Source of the DNA: Candidatus Eisenbacteria bacterium RBG_16_71_46
GTDB taxonomy: Bacteria > Eisenbacteria > RBG-16-71-46
Assembly (NCBI GenBank): GCA_001780165.1
Contig: MFFQ01000086.1
Location: 12,039 to 51,347 of the forward strand
DNA: 39,309 bases
Direction: 5' to 3'
In this document: in pieces, positions 17,002 through 24,645 of the stretch
How the letters are laid out: each line of letters starts with the position of its first letter
Numbering within the stretch: position 1 is the first letter of the stretch
Program-made: the position numbers and the translations under genes
Notes under the pieces: generated by a model
The model's database searches: none
Seen by the model: only the letters and a program-made list of their open reading frames with translations
Told to the model about the DNA's origin: nothing

Positions 17002-17939
17002 GCGCCCCGGCGATCGCGGTCGAGAGCCTCACCCGCCGCTTCGGCGACTTCACGGCCGTGGACCAGGTCACCTTCGACGTCGGTCGCGGCGAGGTCTTCG
17101 GCTTCCTCGGACCCAACGGCGCCGGCAAGACCACGACGATCAAGATGCTCGCCGGCCTGCTGCGCCCGACCTCGGGTCGCGGCGAGGTCGCGGGGCTCGA
17201 CATCGCCACCCACAGCGAGGAGATCAAGCGCAACATCGGGTACATGTCGCAGCTCTTCTCTCTGTACGGCGATCTCACGGTGGAGGAGAACATCGCGTTC
17301 TTCTCCGGCCTCTACGGCGTGCCGCGGGAGCGCCGCGCGGAGCGCCGCGACTGGGTGCTCGCCACCGCGGGGCTCACCGAGCAGCGGCGGCGGCTGACGC
17401 GCGAGCTGTCGCTGGGGTGGAAGCAGCGCCTGGCGCTGGGCTCGGCGGTGCTCCACGAGCCGCCGATCCTGTTCCTCGACGAGCCCACCTCCGGAGTCGA
17501 CCCGATCTCGCGGCGGGACTTCTGGGAGCTGATCTACCGCCTCGCCGCCGGCGGCACCACGGTGCTGGTGAGCACCCACTACATGGAGGAGGCCGAGTAC
17601 TGCAACCGGCTGGCGCTCATGAACCGCGGCCGCCTCATCGCGCTCGACACGCCCGCCCGGCTGCGCGCCTCGATGCGCGACCCCCTGCTCGAGGTGCGTA
17701 CCGGCGACAGCGCGCGCGCCATCGAGGCGTTGGCGGGCTCCCCCGGCGTGCTCGAGGCCGGCCTGTTCGGGCGCGCGGTGCACGTGGTGGTCGCCCCCGA
17801 CGGCGATCCCATCGGGCGCGTGCGGGAGCGGCTCGAGCAACGCGGCATCGCCGTCGAGGCCATCGCCGAGGTGAAGCCGGCGCTCGAGGACGTGTTCATC
17901 GCGCGCGTGCGCGAGACCGGTGGCGCGGCGCTCGAGTGA
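16998..17939 (+). CDS. ABC transporter ATPase, second subunit (YbhF C-half-like)
   Basis: This 313-residue subunit starts at ATG 16998, overlapping the previous stop (ATGA). Walker A is GPNGAGKTTTIKML, Walker B ILFLDEPTSGVDPISRR, and the H-loop is intact (STHYMEEAEYCNR). The signature is degenerate: LSLGWKQRLAL instead of LSGGQ. It thus complements the first subunit, which has a good signature and a poor H-loop. One composite site (this Walker A and His with the partner's LSGGM) should be fully active. It ends with EVKPALEDVFIARV, parallel to the first subunit, as expected from an old duplication. It powers the two permeases encoded just downstream, 9 bp later. Confidence 0.93.
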   Translation: MSAPAIAVESLTRRFGDFTAVDQVTFDVGRGEVFGFLGPNGAGKTTTIKMLAGLLRPTSGRGEVAGLDIATHSEEIKRNIGYMSQLFSLYGDLTVEENIAFFSGLYGVPRERRAERRDWVLATAGLTEQRRRLTRELSLGWKQRLALGSAVLHEPPILFLDEPTSGVDPISRRDFWELIYRLAAGGTTVLVSTHYMEEAEYCNRLALMNRGRLIALDTPARLRASMRDPLLEVRTGDSARAIEALAGSPGVLEAGLFGRAVHVVVAPDGDPIGRVRERLEQRGIAVEAIAEVKPALEDVFIARVRETGGAALE

Positions 17940-17948
17940 GGTGAGGCG

Positions 17949-19058
17949 ATGAACAGCACCCGCCTGTTCGCCGTGGCCCGCAAGGAGGTCGTGCAGCTGC
18001 GGCGCGACGTGCGCAGCCTGCTGCTCGCCTTCCTGCTGCCGATCCTGCTGCTGGTGCTGTTCGGCTACGCCATCAGCTGGGACGTGACCCACATCACCAC
18101 CGCGATCGTGGATCAGGACCGCTCGGCCCGCAGCCGGGAGCTGGTCGACGCGTTCCGCGCCTCCGGCTACTTCACCGTGGTCGAGCACCCCGAGCGCACG
18201 CGCGACCTGGTGCCGCTGCTCGATGCCGGGCGGGTGCAGCTCGCCCTGGTGATCCCGCCGCGCTTCGCCGCCGACCTGGCCACCGGGCGCTTGGCGCCGG
18301 TGCAGGCGATCGTGGACGGCAGCGACGCCAACACCGCCACCATCGTGCTCGCCTACGCCACGTCCATCGTCCAGACCTACTCGGACGGCGTCGCCCTCAC
18401 GGCGCGAAGCACGCCGATCACCAGCGCGCGTCGCGTGTGGTTCAACGAGGAGCTGTCGAGCCGCAACATGATCGTGCCCGGGCTGGTGGCGGTGATCATG
18501 ATGGTCATCGCGGCGATGCTCACCTCGCTCACCATCGCCCGCGAGTGGGAGCGCGGCACCATGGAGCAGCTCGCCGCCACCCCGGTCACCCGCGCGGAGG
18601 TCGTCGTGGGCAAGCTGCTGCCCTACCTCGCGATCGGGATCCTCGACGTGATCGCGGTGTCGGTGCTCGGCGTGCTGTTGTTCGGCGTGCCGTTCCGCGG
18701 CAACGTCGCCCTGCTCGCCATCCTCACCACCGCGTTCCTCACCGGCGCGCTGGGGCTCGGGATGTTCATCTCGGCGGTCGCCAAGTCCCAGCTGCTCGCC
18801 ACCCAGATGGCGATGATCCTCACCTTCCTCCCCGCGTTCCTGCTCTCGGGTTTCATGTTCTCGATCGACGTGATGCCGCCGGCATTGCAGGCGGTGACCT
18901 TCCTGGTACCCGCCCGCTACTTCCTGGTGGTGACGCGCGGCATCTTCCTCAAGGGCGTCGGCATCCCGGTGCTCTACGTCCAGGGGCTCTTGATGATCGC
19001 GTTCGCCGTGGCCGGGCTCGCGGCGGCGATACGCTCGTTCCGCAAGGAGCTGGCATGA
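17949..19058 (+). CDS. ybhS: ABC-2 type permease (YbhS-like)
   Basis: This 369-residue membrane subunit begins at ATG 17949 (GAGG-type site just upstream). Its layout is that of ABC-2 drug exporters: a first membrane helix (LLLAFLLPILLLVLFGYAIS), a large extracytoplasmic domain of about 140 residues (AIVDQDRSARSRELVDAFRA, IVDGSDANTATIVLAYA), then five more helices with REWERGTMEQLAATPVTRAE in the cytoplasmic loop and ILTFLPAFLLSGFMF near the end. It pairs with the next gene product, whose start overlaps this stop (ATGA). The substrate is unknown; the E. coli relatives are linked to cephalosporin, chloramphenicol and cation export. Confidence 0.92.
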   Translation: MNSTRLFAVARKEVVQLRRDVRSLLLAFLLPILLLVLFGYAISWDVTHITTAIVDQDRSARSRELVDAFRASGYFTVVEHPERTRDLVPLLDAGRVQLALVIPPRFAADLATGRLAPVQAIVDGSDANTATIVLAYATSIVQTYSDGVALTARSTPITSARRVWFNEELSSRNMIVPGLVAVIMMVIAAMLTSLTIAREWERGTMEQLAATPVTRAEVVVGKLLPYLAIGILDVIAVSVLGVLLFGVPFRGNVALLAILTTAFLTGALGLGMFISAVAKSQLLATQMAMILTFLPAFLLSGFMFSIDVMPPALQAVTFLVPARYFLVVTRGIFLKGVGIPVLYVQGLLMIAFAVAGLAAAIRSFRKELA

Positions 19059-20170
19059 GGTCCGGCAGCCTCGAGCGCATCGGCGTGATGGTGCGCAAGG
19101 AGTTCCTGCAGGTCTTCCGCGACCCGCGCATGTCGCGGGTGATCTTCGTCGCGCCGATCATCCAGCTGGTGGTCTTCGGCTACGCCGTGTCCACCGACAT
19201 CCGCAACACCCGCACCTACGTGGTGGACCACGACCGCAGCGTCACCTCGCGCGCCCTGATCGACGCCTTCACCGCCTCCGGGTACTTTCGCCTGGTCGGC
19301 CGCTCCGACCGCGCGGCCGACCTGGTGGGCGCCCTCGACGGCGGCAAGGCGATCCTGGGGATCGAGATCCCGCCGCGCCTCGCGGCCGACATCGCCAGCG
19401 GGCGCGGGGCCACGGTCCAGCTGCTGTTCGACGGCACCAACTCCAACACCGCGACGGTCGCGAGCGGTTACGCCGAGCGCATCGTCCAGAGCTTCGGCGC
19501 CCGGCTCGCGGGCGGGTCCGCCGCCCCCGCCGTGGACCTGCGCCCGCGCGCCTGGTACAACCCCGACCTCTCGAGCCGCGACTACAACGTCCCCGCGGTG
19601 GTGGGCTCGCTGATGCTGCTGGTGAGCCTGCTGCTCACCGCGCTGGCGGTGGTGCGCGAGCGCGAGATCGGCACCCTCGAGCAGTTGATGGTGAGTCCCC
19701 TCACTGCGCGCGAGTTGATCGCGGGCAAGACGATCCCGTTCGCGATCATCGGCCTGTTCGACCTGGCGCTGGTGACCACCGTGGCGCTGCTGTGGTTCCG
19801 GGTGCCGTTCAACGGCAACCTGCTGCTGCTGGTGCTGGGCAGCGTGTTCTACCTGCTGTCGGGGCTCGGCATCGGCCTGCTGATCTCGACCGTCTCGAGC
19901 ACCCAGCAGGAGGCGTTTCTCTCGAACTTCCTGGTGTTCATGCCCGCGATCCTGCTCTCGGGATTCGTCTTCCCGGTGAGCAGCATGCCCGCGCTGTTCC
20001 AGTGGATCACCCTGCTCAACCCGGTGCGGCACTACCTGGTGATCGTGCGCGGGCTGTTCCTCAAGGGCGTCGGGCTCCCGGCGCTGTGGCCGGAGTTCGT
20101 CTGGCTACTGGTGCTGGGAGTGGCGCTGCTCGGGTTCGCGTCCACGCGGTTCCACAAGACCGTCTCGTAG
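19055..20170 (+). CDS. ybhR: ABC-2 type permease (YbhR-like)
   Basis: This 371-residue permease starts at ATG 19055 inside the previous stop. It is a paralogue of its neighbour: MVRKEFLQVFRDPRMSRVIF, a first helix, an outer domain with YVVDHDRSVTSRALIDAF and LLFDGTNSNTATVASGYAER, then the ABC-2 helices with REIGTLEQLMVSPLTARELI and FLVFMPAILLSGFVFPVSS. It is the last gene of the TetR-led operon and ends 19 bp from the stop of a convergent gene. Together with the YbhS-like subunit, the two ATPases and the adaptor it completes a tripartite exporter whose outer-membrane partner is not encoded nearby. Confidence 0.92.
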   Translation: MRSGSLERIGVMVRKEFLQVFRDPRMSRVIFVAPIIQLVVFGYAVSTDIRNTRTYVVDHDRSVTSRALIDAFTASGYFRLVGRSDRAADLVGALDGGKAILGIEIPPRLAADIASGRGATVQLLFDGTNSNTATVASGYAERIVQSFGARLAGGSAAPAVDLRPRAWYNPDLSSRDYNVPAVVGSLMLLVSLLLTALAVVREREIGTLEQLMVSPLTARELIAGKTIPFAIIGLFDLALVTTVALLWFRVPFNGNLLLLVLGSVFYLLSGLGIGLLISTVSSTQQEAFLSNFLVFMPAILLSGFVFPVSSMPALFQWITLLNPVRHYLVIVRGLFLKGVGLPALWPEFVWLLVLGVALLGFASTRFHKTVS

Positions 20171-20189
20171 TCGCGCCGCGGGCCGTCCC

Positions 20190-20771
20190 TCAACGGGCGT
20201 CCCGCGCGCCGTCCGCGGGTTCGATCGTGAATCCGTAGGCCAGCGGCACGATGTGGACGGTGGCGTCCGACGGGTCGTGGAGCAGCGTCAGCTCGCCACC
20301 CTCCGACGGGGCCGCCGCGCGCGGGTCCAGCCCCAGGCGCACCCGCCCGTCCACCTCCTGGTGGAGGATCGTCCCTACGTACTCGAGCCGCGTCCTCACG
20401 CGTCCATTCGAGCGGCCCCAGGGGCTCAGGCGCAGGCGGGTGATCCGCACCCGCGCCGCGCGCCCCTCCTCGAGCAGCGCGCGGACGCGCGCGACCTCGC
20501 GTGCCGCGAGGAGCAGCAGGGTGAGCGCGCCGAGTGCCGCGAGCACGGCGAGCGCGAGCGCCGCACCGGAGGGGATCGCGCGCTCTTCCGCCATGCCGAG
20601 AATCAGCGGCAGCACGGCGAAGAGGAGTAGGAGTGCCATGGGCAGGAACGCGGTGCGCTCCAGGACCGCGCCCCATACCCGAAGCGCCGGGACCTCGCGC
20701 GGCGGATCGTGCCTGAGCGGCAGCGGCGGCCGCGAGCGGCGGTGGCCGTGAAACACGACGTGCGGGATCAT
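20190..20771 (-). CDS. Hypothetical membrane protein, DUF3592-like architecture
   Basis: The protein has 193 residues and is not assigned to a family with confidence. The N-terminus is basic and Pro/His-rich (HGHRRSRPPLPLRHDPPRE). Two membrane helices follow (AFLPMALLLLFAVLPLILGM; ALALAVLAALGALTLLLLA), then a cytosolic-looking beta-rich domain (ARVRITRLRLSPWG, RTRLEYVGTIL, ELTLLHDPSDATVHIV). Helix pair plus a small beta domain recalls DUF3592 proteins. The start ATG at 20771 has no good ribosome site. The gene lies 22 bp after darG on the same strand and could be cotranscribed with it; whether it belongs to the toxin-antitoxin system is unknown. Confidence 0.65.
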   Translation of the reverse strand: MIPHVVFHGHRRSRPPLPLRHDPPREVPALRVWGAVLERTAFLPMALLLLFAVLPLILGMAEERAIPSGAALALAVLAALGALTLLLLAAREVARVRALLEEGRAARVRITRLRLSPWGRSNGRVRTRLEYVGTILHQEVDGRVRLGLDPRAAAPSEGGELTLLHDPSDATVHIVPLAYGFTIEPADGARDAR

Positions 20772-20793
20772 GCGGGGGGCGTTGCTCGCTTGC

Positions 20794-21885
20794 CTAGGAA
20801 CTCTTCTGGCCCTCGAGAGGCTGGCCGCCGACGAGGCGCTGTAAGGCCAGGCCCACGAGCCGATCGTCGAAAAGCCGGAGCTTGCGCTGACCCGCTTCGA
20901 CTCTCCCGGGCCAACGTTTCAGCTCATTCCTAACCGCGGAGACGGATTGCTCCGGCTTTCGCTCCTGCAGAATCCAGTCCACCGTAGCGAGCAGTTCCAT
21001 CCCGAGAGGAGATTCAAAGCCATCGATCAACGCAGTCGTCTTCTCGAGCGCTGGGATGTAGTCAGCCGCACCCTGAGAGTGCAGATAGGCAGCAACTTCC
21101 TCCCGTCTGGCAGCTTCAAACCAAATGGGCTCGAACGGCCCCGAATCGGCGATCCGCTTCTCGCTGTGCAGATAACTCCCGTCGAGAGAGTCCAGCAGGT
21201 GGCGCAGCCTGTCGGCATAGGGGCCGTAGTTGTCGGGGCTGAATTCAAGCCGCAGCGGGTCCTTCAGCCCCATGGACAGGATCGCCCGCTGAAGGAACCA
21301 AGCGAGCTTCTGGACCTCGAGCATGCTGCAGTCAAGCCCAAGCACCGAATAGCGGCGCACCAGCTCGGCGATGAGAGCGCGGGCCGCGGTCAACGCCTTC
21401 ACCCCTGACTGCTTGGGGGCGCTCAAGTATGCGGACGTCGGCTCGAAGACGAGTACATCCACGTCCGCCAGTTCTTCCATCGCGCTCTCAATTGCGGCTC
21501 GGACGAGGTTCCAGTCCAGCTGCCCCTGCCCGGAACCTAGGGGGGGGAGCGCAATCGAGCGGATGCCAAGTTGCCTGATGACTCGAACAAGATCCTGAAG
21601 TCCATCACGCACCCATTCGACCCGGGAAGGATTCCGCCAGTGTTTCTTGGTCGGGAAGTGAATGATCCAGCGGGGTCCGCCGTTCCCGATTCGCTCGGTC
21701 ACGAACACTTTGCCAACCTGGACCTCGCCCCGACGGGCGGCAGCCTGGTAGGCCTTCGCACTCTCGGGAAACGTCTCCTTGAACATGAGCGCGATTCCCT
21801 TTCCCATGACCCCCTTCTCGTTGACCGTATTGACGAGGGCTTCAGCAGGGGCCTCAAGCAGATTGCCTTGGGTCAATCGGATCAT
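20794..21885 (-). CDS. darG: DarG-type macrodomain antitoxin
   Basis: The protein has 363 residues. The start ATG at 21885 overlaps the darT stop (CAATGA), and MIRLTQGNLLEAPAEALVN is the exact beginning of a macrodomain. Residues 1 to about 150 are the macrodomain that removes ADP-ribose from DNA thymidine: NTVNEKGVMGKGIALMFK, HFPTKKHWRNPS (a conserved Lys needed for DNA de-ADP-ribosylation lies in this region in known DarG) and LPPLGSGQGQLDW. The C-terminal 200 residues, with SMLEVQKLAWFLQRA and SPDNYGPYADRLRHLLDSL, are the part that binds and blocks DarT. Length and order match full DarG. It neutralises the toxin both by binding and by reversing the DNA mark. Confidence 0.93.
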   Translation of the reverse strand: MIRLTQGNLLEAPAEALVNTVNEKGVMGKGIALMFKETFPESAKAYQAAARRGEVQVGKVFVTERIGNGGPRWIIHFPTKKHWRNPSRVEWVRDGLQDLVRVIRQLGIRSIALPPLGSGQGQLDWNLVRAAIESAMEELADVDVLVFEPTSAYLSAPKQSGVKALTAARALIAELVRRYSVLGLDCSMLEVQKLAWFLQRAILSMGLKDPLRLEFSPDNYGPYADRLRHLLDSLDGSYLHSEKRIADSGPFEPIWFEAARREEVAAYLHSQGAADYIPALEKTTALIDGFESPLGMELLATVDWILQERKPEQSVSAVRNELKRWPGRVEAGQRKLRLFDDRLVGLALQRLVGGQPLEGQKSS

Positions 21886-22529
21886 TGGAAGAGCCAGTCG
21901 GGGTGGGCTTCCACGGAAAGCTCGAGGCCTCGCCGGCCAATCTCGTCCTTGAGTTGGGCCTTCTCCTGCGGACGGTAGCATACGATCCTCTGCAGTGCCT
22001 CCAGAGGAATGTGCCGGTGAACGAGCGCTTCGGCCTGGTAGCGCTCGTGCCTTTCGGGGTCGTCATCGCCGTGCCGGAAGTCGCTTGCCTGAAGGTTACG
22101 CCAGTCGATTCGTGTAAGGCCTTCCTCCAGATTGCTCGTGATCCGGGCTGCCCCCAGCGACGCGTGGCGATCCGTGAGCAGAGATTCCAGGCCCCGCTTC
22201 GCCAATTCACGCAACGAAGTGACTAGGATCACGATGTCGTGTTTCGGCACCCGAGGGACACCGTGCCCGGAGACAATCTTGAGCAGCATCACTGAACGAG
22301 GCGTGAAGTAGAACGGGATATAGTCGCTGAGCACGCCGCCTGGAGCGATTCGCACTTCCTGCTGCGCACGACGCTCGATCAAATCGCGCAGGCCGATCTC
22401 GACGAATCCGGGGTCGCGAACGGCGGAATTCCCGCAATGGAGCCCATTGGCCAAGATCCATGGCACGTTTCTGATGTGCGTGCACCGGAAGATCAGCGCG
22501 TTCTCTGGCGTGAGAAAAGGCAGATGCAT
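21882..22529 (-). CDS. darT: DarT-type DNA ADP-ribosyltransferase toxin
   Basis: The protein has 215 residues from ATG 22529; a GTG at 22541 would add four residues, but family members begin close to LTPENALIFRCTH. DarT (DUF4433) transfers ADP-ribose from NAD+ to thymidine in single-stranded DNA and blocks replication. Seen here are the NAD-site start FRCTHIRNVPWILANGLHC, the central DYIPFYFTPRSVML, and the catalytic Glu167 in YQAEALVHRHIP. The protein ends PDWLFQ, and its stop overlaps the darG start, giving coupled expression. No strong ribosome site is seen. It follows the HsdM/HsdR remnant by about 67 bp on the same strand. All key motifs look intact, so it should be active and need its antitoxin. 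Confidence 0.93.
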   Translation of the reverse strand: MHLPFLTPENALIFRCTHIRNVPWILANGLHCGNSAVRDPGFVEIGLRDLIERRAQQEVRIAPGGVLSDYIPFYFTPRSVMLLKIVSGHGVPRVPKHDIVILVTSLRELAKRGLESLLTDRHASLGAARITSNLEEGLTRIDWRNLQASDFRHGDDDPERHERYQAEALVHRHIPLEALQRIVCYRPQEKAQLKDEIGRRGLELSVEAHPDWLFQ

Positions 22530-22596
22530 CAAGTTCGTCACAGGACGAGAGACCGGGAGCTGCTCAGACCGCCAGACGCGAAAACGGTCGCGCCCG

Positions 22597-23277
<681 letters not shown>

Positions 23278-23380
23278 CTCGGCCCTCGATCTGTTCAGTC
23301 CGACGGTCAGTAGTGAGACGATTCGGACATCTCGCGCCGGGGAAATCCTCTCGTTCGGCGGGGTCCATAGGTGCGGGAAT

Positions 23381-23587
23381 CTACTCGGAAGCGCGCGAAA
23401 GCGTTAGCATTCCGACCTCGCCGGGGGGGCCTTCCGGCGATTCTCTCCGGTCAGGCTTGGCAAACAACCGGAACCTCACGTAACCGGTCGCCAGATGAGC
23501 CAAGAAACGCTCCGCTTTAGACTCCAAGATCTGACGCCACTTATGGTTAATGCATGTGCTGATGTTCTCAACTGCACACTTGTGCAT
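23381..23587 (-). CDS. Small hypothetical ORF of atypical composition
   Basis: A 68-codon frame from ATG 23587; a GTG at 23623 would add 12 codons. The translation ([40 protein letters not shown]) reads more like protein than the usual shadow frames here. Base composition and codons are far less GC-rich than the neighbours, for example TCT AAA, CGT TTC TTG GCT. There is no good ribosome site and I do not recognise the family. It ends about 100 bp before the HsdM/HsdR remnant. It may be a fragment of acquired DNA. Confidence 0.25.
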   Translation of the reverse strand: MHKCAVENISTCINHKWRQILESKAERFLAHLATGYVRFRLFAKPDRRESPEGPPGEVGMLTLSRASE

Positions 23588-24440
23588 CGTTTCTGGATGC
23601 TCTAGGCTTCCCTCGATGCGCACGCGGTCCGCGTGCCGGCCATCCCCGCAGCACCGGACGTCTCGCCCCCCGGCGGACGCCCCGCGAAAGCGAGCCTCGC
23701 CACGCCCTCACGACCCATTCCTACGCCGTCGCGTGCATCGAGTCGCTGGCGCGCGGACGACGCGCCGCGCGTCGCGCGTCTCGACCGTCTCGCGATCGGC
23801 GACCGAGCGCCGGACGCTCCGCGTCCCGATCGCGTCGCGATCGCCGATCGTCCGGTGGACAGTGTGCGCCTCGACCGTTCCGCGATCGCGCGTCGTCCGA
23901 CCGATGAGCTGCGTTCCGGACTTTTCATGATCGGCGATCCTCCGACTGACGACCCGCCTCCCGACCGTCTCGCGATCGCGAGCGATTCGTCGCAGGACCT
24001 TCGACGCGATCCTCCTTCGCGAATGTGCGCCGGAATTCTTCCCGCGCGCCGGAGAATTCTTCCGCGGCGCGCGCCGGAGTCACCCGTCCGCCGCCTCCTC
24101 GCATCTCGCTCGCGGCGTCTCGCGGGCGACGCGTCGGGCGGTGGCCTCGGTGTCCGCCGCGCACAGCGGCGAGCACGAGGTCGATGCTCTGCGGCGGTCG
24201 CGGAAGAAGAATTCGTCGCCGCCGCTCCCCCCGGCGGCGACGCCTCCGCGCGGCGATGTGACGTGATCGCAACGAGGTCCCGCTCGGGCGCGGCGGTCAC
24301 CCGGAGCTGGGGGCCATGCGCCGGAACTTGTTACAGCGCCGCGCGCGCCGCGCTGCCTATTGAGTGGAATGGTCGCACCCTCCGTGCGCCCGCATTCGGC
24401 GAAGGAAATTTCGTGCTTGCCGGGGTGCCCGATGCCGGTG
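23588..24440. other. Non-genic stretch of unusual composition with repeats
   Basis: Between the defence remnant and nrdJ lies roughly 850 bp with no recognisable gene. Frames stay open on both strands (for example plus from 23633, minus from 24300), but the translations are low-complexity Arg/Ser/Pro-rich. It contains the 45-bp tandem repeats (23777-24046) and a nearby pair of ccgga(g)aattcttcc units at about 24030-24065. CGT, GAT and TCG triplets are more frequent than in the flanking genes. Confidence 0.45.
23777..24046. repeat. Degenerate 45-bp tandem repeats
   Basis: Five clear units of 45 bp start at 23777, 23822, 23867, 23912 and 23957, with a decayed sixth at 24002. Each has a core like cgtctcgaccgtctcgcgatc, with gcgatcg at a fixed place. 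In one plus-strand frame they encode a 15-residue repeat (RLDRLAIGDRAPDAP, RPDRVAIADRPVDSV, RLDRSAIARRPTDEL). The minus strand is open through the tract as well. Units differ by many substitutions but no net indels. Confidence 0.75.
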
Positions 24441-24447
24441 GTATAAA
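24417..24447 (+). promoter_or_regulatory. Weak promoter candidate for nrdJ
   Basis: A TATAAA hexamer at 24442-24447 lies in one of the few AT-containing spots upstream of nrdJ. TTGCCG at 24417-24422 could serve as -35, with a long 19-bp spacer. If used, it would give a leader of about 190 nt that includes the hairpin at 24546-24593. Confidence 0.35.
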
Positions 24448-24545
24448 GCACGGCACCGTTCGTCGTGGCTCGATTCCTCGCGCGCGGACGGGCAGCACCT
24501 TCCAATCACGCACGCGACAGAACGCAGGTCTCAGTCGAAGCGGGT

Positions 24546-24593
24546 CAAACCGAGAGGGCTCATCCATTCGTTGCGAGGCGCCCTCGCGGTTTG
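24546..24593 (+). promoter_or_regulatory. Stable hairpin in the nrdJ leader
   Basis: The arms are caaaccg (24546-24552) with cggtttg (24587-24593), then one A-G mismatch, then gagggc (24554-24559) with gccctc (24580-24585). That gives 13 pairs over 14 positions around a 20-nt loop. A second, small hairpin, ggacc-aggga-ggtcc (24628-24642), holds part of the nrdJ ribosome site (gggaggt). Together they suggest leader control of nrdJ. I could not match the cobalamin riboswitch consensus, so the class is unknown. Confidence 0.45.
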
Positions 24594-24645
24594 GCGATTC
24601 TCTGGAAGGATGCAACATCCGCAGCGAGGACCAGGGAGGTCCCCA

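Noticed and set aside
23777-24046. CRISPR array
   Set aside because: The 45-bp units are contiguous and degenerate, without the constant repeat and variable spacer pattern, and no cas genes are present.
24411-24480. tRNA-like stretch containing ggctcgattcct
   Set aside because: The T-arm resemblance is partial (ctcga instead of ttcga) and no acceptor, D or anticodon stems could be built around it.
24417-24645. Cobalamin riboswitch upstream of nrdJ
   Set aside because: Expected for a B12-dependent reductase, but I could not find the B12-box pattern or the usual core (ccgcaactgt-like) in the leader; only unrelated hairpins are visible.
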